From assembly GCA_945870155.1 (NCBI GenBank), contig CAMBSB010000006.1, forward strand, positions 1-64,000: a stretch of DNA of 64,000 nt, in the 5' to 3' direction. Numbering within the stretch: the first letter of the stretch is position 1; the number at the start of each line of letters is the position of its first letter. The position numbers were made by a program, and so were the translations under genes. Shown here piece by piece: positions 43,681 through 53,324 of this stretch. This DNA comes from Paludibacter jiangxiensis. Its GTDB lineage: Bacteria; Bacteroidota; Bacteroidia; Bacteroidales; Paludibacteraceae. The notes under the pieces are model-generated. The model searched no databases. It saw only the letters and a program-made list of their open reading frames with translations, and was not told where the DNA came from.

Positions 43681-43995
43681 ATGTCAAAAATTAATTATGA
43701 AAAACATATTGTTGCATTAATGATAGAAATTTATTGTAACAACAAGCATAAAACAAAAAAAAACGTTTTATGTGATGCTTGTAATGAATTGATTAGCTTT
43801 ACACACGACAAACTTGAGAAATGTCCTTTTGCTGAAAATAAAGGTGCTTGCTCAAATTGTAAAGTACATTGTTATAAAAAAACTCATCAACGAGAAAAAA
43901 TACGAAAAATAATGAAGTATTCTGGACCTCGAATGTTGTTGTACCATCCAAAACACTTTTTTATTCATTATTTCAAAACACTTTCAAATCATTAA
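43681..43995 (+). CDS. YgbA-type protein (nitrous oxide-stimulated promoter family)
   Basis: The protein of 104 residues has the cysteine pattern of the YgbA family: CDAC, CPFAENKGACSNCKVHC and the following YGP-like YSGPRMLLYHP. Family members are linked to growth under nitrosative stress and are often controlled by NO-responsive regulators; a metal-bound or redox structure is likely from the cysteines. The gene stands 93 nt after alkaline phosphatase, without a hairpin in between, and ends 14 nt from a convergent gene. No NsrR- or Dnr-like operator was recognised. Confidence 0.88.
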   Translation: MSKINYEKHIVALMIEIYCNNKHKTKKNVLCDACNELISFTHDKLEKCPFAENKGACSNCKVHCYKKTHQREKIRKIMKYSGPRMLLYHPKHFFIHYFKTLSNH

Positions 43996-44009
43996 TACCC
44001 CAAATTATT

Positions 44010-45059
44010 TTATTTACTTTCGCCTAACTGCTTATTAATCAAATCTATTTCTTTCTCACGCTTTTTTAAATCAACATAGTACTGTTGTACATATAAATAG
44101 TCCTTTTCCGCAAATACTGAGGCAGAATTTAATGCTTCCAGGGCTTTTGTGATACTTTCATCTGCTTTTACAATATCATCAAGTATTTCATAAGCTATAG
44201 CAATATTATTTAAGGCCTTTGCTCTGGTAGTAGCACTTTGTGAATTTAATGCTTTTTCCCATATTTTAATGGCAGCATACCAGTTTTTAACATAAACCGA
44301 ATCCATTCCTTCCTTAATAAATTTATTATTAGTAACAAAAAAGTATCTTTCTGTTTTATCCCAATAAGGAATTAATTTGTTTACTGTATTTTTTCCTACA
44401 TAAAGGGCTCCATCAACTAATGCATCCCATCTTTTTGGCAATTTCATTAGAGTCTTCGTCCGTTGTTGTCCATATGCTTCCCAAAACAAAGTATCTCTGA
44501 AAGTAATTGATTCAAACTTTTGTTTATTAGGATAATGAATACTCCATTGTGTTTCAAAACGTACAACTAAAGTTGAATAATAGGAATTTTCATCTTGTAA
44601 AAAATACTCATCAATATTATCATTCACTCTAATTTTATCAAGCGACAATACAACATTTGAAGAATAATTAGCACAGAGTTTTTTTATAGTGTCGTTTAAA
44701 ATAGGATAAACCTTAAAAAAATCATACCCATTATTTTCTGATTTGGTTTGTAAGTTTACTTGTTTAAAAAAATCTTTATTTATAATCTCTTCTGTCAGAA
44801 CACTCAAGCTGAAAAGTGGTAAGCTATCAGTATCTAAGCTTACATTTTTCATCTTTTCGTTTAATAACTGCGATTTATGACCGTAATCATGTGGTTGTGG
44901 AATTGTATTATTAACAACTAGTAGCTTATCGGCATTTGGTTCAAATACAACTTTTGCCGGACGTAAAATATCAATACTCGTGTATAACATTGATGTACAA
45001 GAGCTAAAAAATAGTGTTGTAAACAACAAAAATATTAAGGTTTTATAATTCATTTTCAT
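44010..45059 (-). CDS. DUF6340 family lipoprotein with TPR region
   Basis: The protein of 349 residues has a lipoprotein signal with Cys21 (LFFSSC). The middle part (about 25-240) matches DUF6340-type proteins, with YDFFKVYPILNDTIKKLC and WEAYGQ. The C-terminal part (about 255-330) has helices of TPR type (WYAAIKIWEKALNSQSATTRAKALNNIAIAYEILDDIVKADESI). Function unknown; such lipoproteins are expected at the outer membrane of Bacteroidota. It is the last gene of a minus-strand group and faces the YgbA gene with 14 nt between. Confidence 0.85.
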   Translation of the reverse strand: MKMNYKTLIFLLFTTLFFSSCTSMLYTSIDILRPAKVVFEPNADKLLVVNNTIPQPHDYGHKSQLLNEKMKNVSLDTDSLPLFSLSVLTEEIINKDFFKQVNLQTKSENNGYDFFKVYPILNDTIKKLCANYSSNVVLSLDKIRVNDNIDEYFLQDENSYYSTLVVRFETQWSIHYPNKQKFESITFRDTLFWEAYGQQRTKTLMKLPKRWDALVDGALYVGKNTVNKLIPYWDKTERYFFVTNNKFIKEGMDSVYVKNWYAAIKIWEKALNSQSATTRAKALNNIAIAYEILDDIVKADESITKALEALNSASVFAEKDYLYVQQYYVDLKKREKEIDLINKQLGESK

Positions 45060-45151
45060 GGGTAAAAAGTATTTAAAAACGAATAAGATAGATCGATTCT
45101 TTCTAAAAAAAATATGTTGTAAATTAAAAACAATTAAGAAACTGATAATGT

Positions 45152-45898
45152 TTAAATTGTAATTTCAAGATTATCATAGGACAAAAACATGTTTTGCGGC
45201 AACAATTTTTGAACATCCTCATGTTTGCCAATATCATGGCTAAAATGAATAAAAAAAGTTCTTTTTGCATTAATTTTTAGAGCAATTTCAATAGCTTCGT
45301 TCAATGTAATGTGTGCAATGTGCTCTTTCATTCTGAGAGCATTTAAAATTAATACGTCTAAACCTTTTAGTAATTGATATGAATTTTCATCAATAGTTTT
45401 AACATCGGTCAAATATGCCATATTCGCAATTCTATATCCAAAAATGGGTAATTTAGCATGTAAAATTCTAATAGGTTGTATATTAGTACTATTTATTTCA
45501 AAACACATATCAGTAATTCCATTTATTTTTAATGTTGGAACTCCCGGATATAGATTTTCGGAAAAACAATAGGGCATATTTAACTTAATAACTGAGCAAA
45601 CTCTATCCTCAGCAAATATATTAACTTCTCCAAAGGGTCTTAAATCATCTAATCCACTAATATGATCATAATGTTCGTGAGTAATTAATACAGCCGATAA
45701 AAATTCAACGTTATTATTTAGCATTTGCGAACGAAAATCGGGACCGCAATCAATAAGTATTTGACTATTATCAACTTTAACTAATACTGAAGCTCGTAAT
45801 CTTTTATCTTTCGGATCTAAAGATGTACAAGTACTGCATTTACATGCAATCTGAGGCACACCTGTCGAAGTTCCGGTTCCAAGAAAAACAATTTTCAT
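45152..45898 (-). CDS. MBL-fold metallo-hydrolase (PhnP-like)
   Basis: The protein of 248 residues has the metallo-beta-lactamase fold: FLGTGTSTGVPQIAC at the start, the zinc motif THEHYDHISGLDDL, and a final His in FFIHFSHDIGKH. The CxCxxC near the N-terminus (CKCSTC) and the overall length fit the PhnP-like phosphodiesterase group, which hydrolyse cyclic phosphate or similar esters; here no phn genes are nearby, and the substrate is unknown. A copy of the GC-rich repeat stands just upstream (45917-45953). Confidence 0.88.
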   Translation of the reverse strand: MKIVFLGTGTSTGVPQIACKCSTCTSLDPKDKRLRASVLVKVDNSQILIDCGPDFRSQMLNNNVEFLSAVLITHEHYDHISGLDDLRPFGEVNIFAEDRVCSVIKLNMPYCFSENLYPGVPTLKINGITDMCFEINSTNIQPIRILHAKLPIFGYRIANMAYLTDVKTIDENSYQLLKGLDVLILNALRMKEHIAHITLNEAIEIALKINAKRTFFIHFSHDIGKHEDVQKLLPQNMFLSYDNLEITI

Positions 45899-45916
45899 GC
45901 GTTAATGATTTATATA

Positions 45917-45953
45917 CCTGCCCCCTAACCCCCTAAAGGGGGAATACGTGGGG
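45917..45953 (+). repeat. GC-rich hairpin repeat
   Basis: A good copy of the element: ACCTGCCCCCTAACCCC, then the hairpin CCCCC-TAAA-GGGGG, then AATACGTGGGG. It lies 19 nt upstream of the metallo-hydrolase gene; the rest of the 293-nt gap (45899-46191) is A/T-rich. Confidence 0.85.
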
Positions 45954-46191
45954 TACATTGAGTTTTTGTTTAATTAATAATCATACCCTTGTGTGTTCAA
46001 ATTTTTATTTTGGTCATGGGTGTTTCATGTGTTTTTTATAATTATTTTAGATCAAAGAGCTGTAAGTTAATTAAAAATACAATTCAATATTTATTAGCTT
46101 TCAAATGATTTACAATGAAGTAACAATATATGTACAAAATTAATTTACAGTCAGTTAAAAATAATGTCGATTAAATTAAAATACTATTTAA

Positions 46192-47520
46192 TTATAAATT
46201 CATTCTTATTCTCCAGTTTTGAGGATATAAATTATTGCATCGATTTCCAATATTTTTAACCCAACCTAATGGTAAATTTTTATATTTAACCAGTAGAAAT
46301 CCCAGAGGTTCGTTTGGTAAAGATATTGTTTCTTTTTTTAGAAACGAAATTGCAGTTTTATAATCTAACTCTACACTTTGAGCTGATTCTATGTCAAAAG
46401 CTTTAGATAAAGCTAATTGAGTAGCAGGTATAAAATCTTTACCCTTGATTTCGCCCTGCAGTATTCCACTTTCAATGCAATTAAAATGTTGAATTAAAAG
46501 CATAAAATCATTGAAATTATCTGCATCATAAGCTCTTATAAAGTTATTGTCATTTAAATATGTCCAGTTTCTATCTGTTTTTAGTTTATACGGAAATTCC
46601 TTGCTATCAAAAAACTTTATGCTCTTTTTTAATTCAGTTTTTTTTATTTTTTTGGAATATTCTTCTGTATTTTTTCTTAAAACAGAAATAAAAAAACCTT
46701 CGCCCTTGGTTCTGTGAGGATAAAATCGATAACCTAAATCAGATTCAACAATTTCATTATTTCCTTCTAAATCAATTTTCAAAAACTCAGCCCCCAATTC
46801 TTGGCAAATCCATGCCACATTTTCCTCATTTTCTTCCCTATTATAAGTACAAGTACTATAAATTAATATCCCACCGGGTTTTAGTGCATTCCAAACATCA
46901 TTTACTATCTCTTTTTGCCTCTCAGCGCACCGATACACATTATCGAGCGACCATTCGCTTATTGAACCTGCATCTTTTCTGAACATCCCTTCGCCCGAGC
47001 AAGGTGCATCGATAACTACAGCATCAAAAAAATATTTTAAATCAGAAAAATCAGAAGCTTGATTATTAGAAACTATTGTGTTAGGATTCCCCCATTTAGA
47101 CAAATTTTCAGCTAAAATATATGCCCGGGAGCGAACAATTTCGTTTGAAACCAGTATGCAGTTTTCCAACAAAGTTTGTGCCAATAATGTTGATTTTCCT
47201 CCAGGTGCAGCACACAAATCCAAAACTTTTTCTGCATTTTTAAAATGCTGATTTACTGCATTGTACAAAAACATCGAACTTGCTTCCTGAACGTAATAAG
47301 CTCCGGCATGAAATAATGGATCGGCTGTAAATAAAGGTCTTTCATTTAGATAAAAAGCATTTGAGCACCATTTTACCAGCTCATTATCAACTATATATTT
47401 AAATTTATCATTGTATCTAATACTTGTTGGGGCAACAGAATTCAATGCATTTTCAAATTCGGGATATTCATCTTTTAAAATCAACTTAGTTCGGTCAATA
47501 AAGCTTTGAGGTAGAGTCAT
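46192..47520 (-). CDS. RsmF/NOL1-NOP2-type rRNA cytosine-C5 methyltransferase
   Basis: The protein of 442 residues has the NOL1/NOP2/Sun domain: AGAYYVQEASSMF, SAM motif LDLCAAPGGKSTLLAQ, DAPCSGEGMFRKD with one catalytic Cys, and IYSTCTYNREENE with the second. The C-terminal part (about 300-442) resembles the RsmF extension and ends GWVKNIGNRCNNLYPQNWRIR. It likely makes m5C in 16S rRNA (RsmF: C1407 in E. coli); the exact site is inferred from the family. It stands 99 nt after the small HTH gene; a terminator lies in between. Confidence 0.92.
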   Translation of the reverse strand: MTLPQSFIDRTKLILKDEYPEFENALNSVAPTSIRYNDKFKYIVDNELVKWCSNAFYLNERPLFTADPLFHAGAYYVQEASSMFLYNAVNQHFKNAEKVLDLCAAPGGKSTLLAQTLLENCILVSNEIVRSRAYILAENLSKWGNPNTIVSNNQASDFSDLKYFFDAVVIDAPCSGEGMFRKDAGSISEWSLDNVYRCAERQKEIVNDVWNALKPGGILIYSTCTYNREENEENVAWICQELGAEFLKIDLEGNNEIVESDLGYRFYPHRTKGEGFFISVLRKNTEEYSKKIKKTELKKSIKFFDSKEFPYKLKTDRNWTYLNDNNFIRAYDADNFNDFMLLIQHFNCIESGILQGEIKGKDFIPATQLALSKAFDIESAQSVELDYKTAISFLKKETISLPNEPLGFLLVKYKNLPLGWVKNIGNRCNNLYPQNWRIRMNL

Positions 47521-47572
47521 TGTTATTATTTGAATTACAACAGCATGCCAAACTGTTTATACATTTATAAAA

Positions 47573-47601
47573 AAAGCAGTGAAGTTAATATCACTGCTTT
47601 T
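47573..47601. terminator. Intrinsic terminator after the small HTH gene
   Basis: AAAGCAGTGA, 8-nt loop, TCACTGCTTT: a perfect 10-bp stem with A/T tracts on both sides. It separates the HTH gene from the methyltransferase gene. Confidence 0.85.
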
Positions 47602-47619
47602 CAAATTTTTACCAAAAAA

Positions 47620-47874
47620 TCACGATTTTTGTTCATCCAATATTCTAAGAGCAATATCAAGAATTTGAGTATCATCTAACATTACAAGTCCTCCATCTGG
47701 TCCCGGTTCGATGTGAACACCACAACTTTTACCATCTTTGAAATTGTGTCCTCCAAAATAATTTCTTACTGTTTCTTTTTCCAGACCAAGTTCATCCGCG
47801 ATCTTGGCCATACTGCCACTTGGAAGTGAATCTTTTACTTTACGTAGCTCATTGAATGTTATCGTTTTCGTCAT
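47620..47874 (-). CDS. Small HTH protein conserved in Bacteroidota
   Basis: The protein of 84 residues has an HTH-like N-terminal part (ELRKVKDSLPSGSMAKIADELGLEKETVRNYFGG) followed by a Gly/Asp-rich stretch (HIEPGPDGGLVMLDD) and a short final helix. I recall similar proteins widely in Bacteroidota without a known function. DNA binding is likely from the first part. It has its own terminator, and a 234-nt gap upstream (47875-48108) holds nothing that I can identify. Confidence 0.8.
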   Translation of the reverse strand: MTKTITFNELRKVKDSLPSGSMAKIADELGLEKETVRNYFGGHNFKDGKSCGVHIEPGPDGGLVMLDDTQILDIALRILDEQKS

Positions 47875-48108
47875 GATAATAAGTATTAGTATTGTTAGTA
47901 AATGTGTTATTAATTACGTGCTATAAACTTACTGCTTTTATTTTAAATGACAATGCAATTGTACAAATTATTTAGAAAAAAAATCATAATGGACATTTTG
48001 CCACATATTAACAAATTGATTTTTAAATAATTATGAAATTTGGCAAATTCATTGAAATTAAAAATTCTTATATTTTAAAATTATCAAATCAAATTAAATC
48101 ATTTTTTC

Positions 48109-49470
48109 TCAATTTTCTGATATTTCATTGTAAAATTCAATAATGGTTTCGATGCCTTTGAGGAATAAATCGACAGGAAAATTTTCATTTGGTGAATGTA
48201 TTGCATCCGATTCTAGACCAAATCCCATAAGTATCGGTTTTACATTCAAAACTTTTTCGAAAATTGGTATCACTCCTATGCTTCCACCCCTTCGCACAGG
48301 TAAAGGGCGAATACCAAAAACTTTTGTATAGGCTTTTTCGGCAGCTTTATAGGCATCTGAATTGATAGGGCAAACATAACTTTGCGCACCATGTAAATTT
48401 GTGACTGTAACATCTACATATTCAGGTGCAATTTGCTGTATATATTTACTTACTAAATCAGCAATCTCTTCGTATCGTTGATTTGGAACAAGTCGAGCCG
48501 ACAACTTAGCAAAAGCTTTTGAAGGTAATACCGTTTTTGAACCTTCGCCCGTGTAACCTCCCCAAATACCACAGATATCTAAGGCCGGACGAATTCCTGT
48601 TCTTTCAATTGTACTATATTCTTTTTCTCCAAATAAGTGTTTTACACCTAAATTCTTTTTATACTCCTCTTCATTAAAAGGAATTTGAGCAATCAATTCA
48701 CGTTCGATAGCTGAAACTTCCTCCACATTGTCATAAAAATGCGGAATAGTAATTTTACCCTCTTCATTAGTTAATTTAGCAAGTATTTTTGTAAGTTCTG
48801 CAATTGGATTTGCTACAGCCCCACCAAAAATTCCTGAATGTAAATCGCGATTAGCTGCTGTAACTTCTATTTGCCAATATGCCAAACCTCTTAATCCGGT
48901 AGTTATGCTTGGTGTTTCTAACGACAACATACTGGTATCTGAAACTAAAATGGTATCGCAAAGCAATAATTCCTTATTTTCATTGCAAAACTTTTCCAGA
49001 CTAGGAGAACCAATTTCCTCTTCACCTTCTATCAAAAATTTCACATTACATTTTAATTGATTGGTTTTTACAAGGTATTCAAAAGCTTTTGCATGCATAA
49101 ATGATTGACCTTTATCATCATCTGCGCCACGTGCGAAAATTTTCCCATCACGAATCTCAGGTTCAAATGCAGGCGATTTCCACAATTCCAAAGGTTCTGC
49201 TGGCATAACATCGTAATGTCCGTATACCAAAATTGTAGGTAATGAATTGTCAATTGTTTTTTTTGCAAAAACAACAGAATTTCCATCGGTAGGTAAAATT
49301 TCGGCTGAATCAACTCCAGCTTCCAATAATAGTTTTTGCCATTGTTGAGCACATTGCTTAATCTCGGGTTGACGATGTGAATGAGAACTCACACTTTGTA
49401 TGCGTATAAGAGTGAATAACTCATCGAAAAAGCGGGTTTTGTGCTCTGAAATATAATCTTTAGGTGACAT
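48109..49470 (-). CDS. M20 family dipeptidase
   Basis: The protein of 453 residues is a di-zinc peptidase of clan MH: VYGHYDVMPAEP with the first His/Asp ligands, FARGADDDKGQ, the catalytic EGEEEIGS, LVSDTSML, and a late IHSPNENFPVD with the last His. A dimerisation insert lies between about residues 205 and 360. M20 dipeptidases of this group (carnosinase/PepV-like) are cytoplasmic and release amino acids from dipeptides. No signal peptide is seen. It stands alone, divergent from the polysaccharide-export genes across 408 nt. Confidence 0.94.
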   Translation of the reverse strand: MSPKDYISEHKTRFFDELFTLIRIQSVSSHSHRQPEIKQCAQQWQKLLLEAGVDSAEILPTDGNSVVFAKKTIDNSLPTILVYGHYDVMPAEPLELWKSPAFEPEIRDGKIFARGADDDKGQSFMHAKAFEYLVKTNQLKCNVKFLIEGEEEIGSPSLEKFCNENKELLLCDTILVSDTSMLSLETPSITTGLRGLAYWQIEVTAANRDLHSGIFGGAVANPIAELTKILAKLTNEEGKITIPHFYDNVEEVSAIERELIAQIPFNEEEYKKNLGVKHLFGEKEYSTIERTGIRPALDICGIWGGYTGEGSKTVLPSKAFAKLSARLVPNQRYEEIADLVSKYIQQIAPEYVDVTVTNLHGAQSYVCPINSDAYKAAEKAYTKVFGIRPLPVRRGGSIGVIPIFEKVLNVKPILMGFGLESDAIHSPNENFPVDLFLKGIETIIEFYNEISEN

Positions 49471-49878
49471 ATTTATATAGTTTAAAATTTACATTGGGAT
49501 ACTTGACATATATTTTTTATAAAAAGAACAATTACTATATACTATAATTACATTTCTTACGTTCTAGTTAATTGTGAGAATTCAAATTTTCAGTTTACTG
49601 AAACAATTAAATTCAAAGTAAATAAAAAAAAATTGAACTAAAACAATTATGCTGTTCAATTTTATATTTTTTAGAGTTTTAAAGTTACTACAAATTGTGT
49701 ATAAAATAGTTTTTAATTATCTTTGTGGTTCGTATAATGATTTTACATATAGAAACATTATAAAAAAAATGATATTATAATACTGCTAAAAAATCAATTT
49801 TAAATCAAACTAAAGTCGTTGAAATAATTTAAGAATTTGATTATTAACTCAAATAATTTTTTGAAACACTAAAACATA
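49471..49878. other. Divergent intergenic region before the polysaccharide-export genes
   Basis: A/T-rich gap of 408 nt. It contains the promoter at 49695-49725 and a leader of about 145 nt before the Wza-like gene. No small ORF, hairpin or JUMPstart-like sequence was recognised. Confidence 0.5.
49695..49725 (+). promoter_or_regulatory. Promoter of the Wza/Wzc-like pair
   Basis: TTG (49695-49697), 20 nt, TATCTTTG (49718-49725): both elements in ideal spacing. Confidence 0.75.
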
Positions 49879-50679
49879 ATGAAAAAAATCTTTACTTTAT
49901 CCATTATTCTTTTTACAATAATCATCACCGGTTGCACTTCACAAAAAAACATTGCTTATTTTTATAAAATTGATTCGAAAGCAGCCGATTCAATAAACAA
50001 ATCTTTTTACAAGGCTCATGAGTCAATAATTTGTGCCGGAGATATGTTATCAATAACAGTTTCAGGCATAGATCCTCTAGCAGTAGCTCCATTTAACTTA
50101 CCCTTAGTTTCGTATGCTGCACCAGGAAGTGATCAAATATATTCAGCACCCATATTACAATCATATTTGGTAGATATTAACGGGAATATTAATTTTCCGG
50201 TTTTAGGTACTTTAAATTTAGCCGGCTTAAAAAAATCAGAAGCTATCGCATTTATTAACAATAAATTAACTCCATTTTTGAAAAATGCGATTGTTACTAT
50301 ACAATTTATAAATTATAAGGTTACTGTTTTAGGTGAGGTAGCTCGCCCCGGACAATATACAATAAACAATGAGAGAGTTACTATACTCGATGCGCTAGGC
50401 TTAGCGGGTGATATGACGCCTTATGGTATTAGAAAAAATGTTTTAATTACACGCGAAAATTCTGGAAAATTGGAGTTTGTTAGATTAAATTTGAACAACA
50501 GTGACATATTTAAATCACCATATTATTACTTACAACAAAATGACGTTTTATATGTTGAGCCTAATTCAGTAAAATCAATTGCTTCACAAAATCTATCCTT
50601 ATATTTACAGGCCACAAGCACTATTGCAACTACAGTAGCCGTAATTTATTCAATTACAAACAATAGCACCAAACAATAA
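49879..50679 (+). CDS. Wza-like polysaccharide export lipoprotein
   Basis: The protein of 266 residues has a lipoprotein signal (Cys19 in IITGC), a Poly_export domain (about 50-140; GDMLSITVSG and YLVDINGNINFPVLGTLNLAG) and an SLBB domain (about 150-225; VTVLGEVARPGQYTINNERVTILDALGLAGD). A C-terminal hydrophobic stretch (about 240-260) may be the outer-membrane helix or an inner-membrane anchor. It forms the channel for export of capsule or exopolysaccharide. It is shorter than E. coli Wza (379). It is followed after 37 nt by its usual partner, a Wzc-type kinase. Confidence 0.93.
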   Translation: MKKIFTLSIILFTIIITGCTSQKNIAYFYKIDSKAADSINKSFYKAHESIICAGDMLSITVSGIDPLAVAPFNLPLVSYAAPGSDQIYSAPILQSYLVDINGNINFPVLGTLNLAGLKKSEAIAFINNKLTPFLKNAIVTIQFINYKVTVLGEVARPGQYTINNERVTILDALGLAGDMTPYGIRKNVLITRENSGKLEFVRLNLNNSDIFKSPYYYLQQNDVLYVEPNSVKSIASQNLSLYLQATSTIATTVAVIYSITNNSTKQ

Positions 50680-50716
50680 TTTTATCTCCAAAAAATACTT
50701 ATATTCAACACATAAT

Positions 50717-53086
50717 ATGGAAAATAGCAATAAAACTAATCGTAATTCACCAAATTACGAATTAATTGACATCAAAGAAATAGCATTAAAGTATTTCAGA
50801 AAATGGCATTGGTTTTTAATTTCAATCATTGTTTGTTTTGGAATAGCTTATCTTTACCTAAAAATTTCAAATGACAAATATGATGTTCAAAGTACAATTT
50901 TGCTAAGAAAAGATGAAAACACAAAAGGACTAGTTGATATGTCGATGTTGGATGGTCTGGGTATGTTTCCTTCGGCCAAAGAAGTAGAAGATGAAATCCA
51001 AGTAATATCTTCAAAATCAATAGTTTTACAAACGATAAAATCTTTAGGTATTGAGAATGAGTATTTTGTAAAATCAGGGTTGAAATACGAAGAATTGTAT
51101 CCAACTTCGCCTTTAAGAATTGTTACCCCTGACTCGTTCAACGATACAATAAAACAAAGAATAGAATTAAAACTTACCAAAAGTGATGATGGCTATAAAC
51201 TAAAGTTGCTATATAATAAGGAAACATATAATTACAAACTTACGAATATAAATAAAGCCTTTAAAACTGTTGTAGGTACATTTAAATTCAATCAAATAAG
51301 TCCGATTGATGAGGAAAGCACCTATAAGTTTATTATATATCCAATTCAACAGCTAACAGAAAATTATTGTAATTCAATTTCAGTAGCAGCGGTTAATAAA
51401 AAGTCGAATGCCATTAAAATTTCAACGGTATCGACATGCAGAAAAAAATCGATTGCATTTATCAACAAAATGGTTGATATATACAACCTTGATGCTGTAA
51501 TTGATAAAAATTTAATTGCAAGTAATACTGCCGAATTTGTCAAAGAAAGGCTTGAACTTATCGAAAACGAACTTCTTGACGTTGAATTAGATGTTGAAAG
51601 TTATAAAAGAAGAAATTCTTTGACCGATATAAAATCGGAAGCTGAGATTTATTTAAAATCGGCAAGCGAATATGATAAAAAATTAGCTGAAATTGAGACT
51701 CAAATTAATTTGGTTAGTTATATTCAAACTTATGTAAAAGACTCTAAAAATCAATACAGTTTAGTTCCGGCCAACCTGGGTATTGAAGACAAGTCATTAT
51801 TGACATTCTTACAGGAGTATAATAAATCATTGCTCGACAGAATGCGAATGATGCGTACAACCAATGCAGAAAACCCTGTAATTATGCAGATGGAACAACA
51901 ACTGATGGAATTACGCGAAAGCATAATTATCAGTATCCGAAGCATAAAAGATGGATTATTAATTGCCAAAAAGGACTTAATCAGAAAAGATGCTCAATTT
52001 GCATCAAAAATTAAGGATGTTCCAACTCAGGAACGTCAGTATTTGGAGATTATGCGTCAACAAGCCATTAAAGAAAAACTTTTTATGTTTTTGTTGCAAA
52101 AGCGTGAAGAAAATGCATTGACTTTGGCTAGTACCACTCCATCGGCAAAAACTATCGATTCCGCATTTTCATCATTGTCGCCGGTTGCTCCTAAAAGAAT
52201 GATGATATTTTTATTAGCTATAATCATTGGATTTATTATTCCAATAGTTATCATTTACATTCTAGATTTGTTCGATGACAAAATCAACAATAGCAAAGAG
52301 TTAAAACGATTGATAAAAGTTCCATATCTTGGCTCCATTGGGGTAAAACAAAGTGATGATATAGTGGTAGTTAACGAAGGTTTAACGACTCCAATTGTTG
52401 AGATGTTTAGAATAATACGTACAAATCTACAGTTTTTATTAACCGGAAAAGAAAATCCTGTAATATTAGTTACTTCAAGTATAAGTGGTGAAGGTAAATC
52501 ATTTACATCAATCAATTTAGCCATGTCGTTGGCATTGATGAAGAAAAAAGTTGTACTTGTCGGATTAGATATTCGAAGCCCAATGATTGGAAATTATCTT
52601 CATTTATCCAAGGACAAAGGTGTAACTATGTTTATATCAAATCCGGCAATGAAAATTGATGAAATAATTATTCCATCAGAATTGCATGATTATCTTGAAG
52701 TTATTCCTGCCGGACCTGTTCCTCCAAATCCTGCAGAATTAATTATGAGCTCACGTTTAGATTATTTATTTGATGAATTACGAAAACGATATGATTATAT
52801 AGTGGTTGACTCTGCTCCTATTGGCTTAGTGTCTGACACGTATTTACTTAATAGACTGATTGACAATTCAATATTTATGACTCGTCAACATTATACACCT
52901 AAAGAAGCCACAGAATTAATAAATGAAATAGCCGAATCTCAAAAATTAAAAGGAATTTCGGTAATACTTAATGGAACAAGCGAAATTTCAGGTTATGGCT
53001 ATGGTTATGGTTATGGCTCAAAATCAAAATCGAACAGCGATATCAAGTATATCAAAAAAATGAATAAATACAAGAAATTTGTATAA
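50717..53086 (+). CDS. Wzc-type polysaccharide co-polymerase / tyrosine autokinase
   Basis: The protein of 789 residues has a Wzz domain between two membrane helices (about 32-52 and 494-516), with a long periplasmic coiled coil in between, and a cytoplasmic BY-kinase domain: Walker A SSISGEGKSFTSINLA, Walker A' VVLVGLDIRSPMIG and Walker B YDYIVVDSAPIGLVSDT. The tail has six tyrosines in about 35 residues, four of them in a G-Y-G-Y run; such clusters are autophosphorylated and control polymer length and export. The glycosyltransferases of the pathway are not adjacent; wecA and the WbpM-like gene lie 20 kb away. A terminator follows. Confidence 0.94.
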   Translation: MENSNKTNRNSPNYELIDIKEIALKYFRKWHWFLISIIVCFGIAYLYLKISNDKYDVQSTILLRKDENTKGLVDMSMLDGLGMFPSAKEVEDEIQVISSKSIVLQTIKSLGIENEYFVKSGLKYEELYPTSPLRIVTPDSFNDTIKQRIELKLTKSDDGYKLKLLYNKETYNYKLTNINKAFKTVVGTFKFNQISPIDEESTYKFIIYPIQQLTENYCNSISVAAVNKKSNAIKISTVSTCRKKSIAFINKMVDIYNLDAVIDKNLIASNTAEFVKERLELIENELLDVELDVESYKRRNSLTDIKSEAEIYLKSASEYDKKLAEIETQINLVSYIQTYVKDSKNQYSLVPANLGIEDKSLLTFLQEYNKSLLDRMRMMRTTNAENPVIMQMEQQLMELRESIIISIRSIKDGLLIAKKDLIRKDAQFASKIKDVPTQERQYLEIMRQQAIKEKLFMFLLQKREENALTLASTTPSAKTIDSAFSSLSPVAPKRMMIFLLAIIIGFIIPIVIIYILDLFDDKINNSKELKRLIKVPYLGSIGVKQSDDIVVVNEGLTTPIVEMFRIIRTNLQFLLTGKENPVILVTSSISGEGKSFTSINLAMSLALMKKKVVLVGLDIRSPMIGNYLHLSKDKGVTMFISNPAMKIDEIIIPSELHDYLEVIPAGPVPPNPAELIMSSRLDYLFDELRKRYDYIVVDSAPIGLVSDTYLLNRLIDNSIFMTRQHYTPKEATELINEIAESQKLKGISVILNGTSEISGYGYGYGYGSKSKSNSDIKYIKKMNKYKKFV

Positions 53087-53110
53087 ATATTAAAATAATA
53101 TAATTTTAGA

Positions 53111-53140
53111 AACCTTGAAAACTTTTTCAAGGTTTTTTTT
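53111..53140 (+). terminator. Intrinsic terminator after the Wzc-like gene
   Basis: AACCTTGAAAA, very short loop, TTTTCAAGGTT and a run of T. Confidence 0.88.
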
Positions 53141-53324
53141 GTTAGCAATGGAAACTAAAAAACTTTTCTGTATTTAAAGTTTCCATTTAACTATCATATA
53201 TTACTGAATATCTGTTATTTAATTTCGCGTTATATATTGTTAACATTAAATTATTTGAATAATCGATATTATATCAATTATGTTACTTAATTTTGCAGTG
53301 TTTTTTAAAAACAATTTCAAATTC

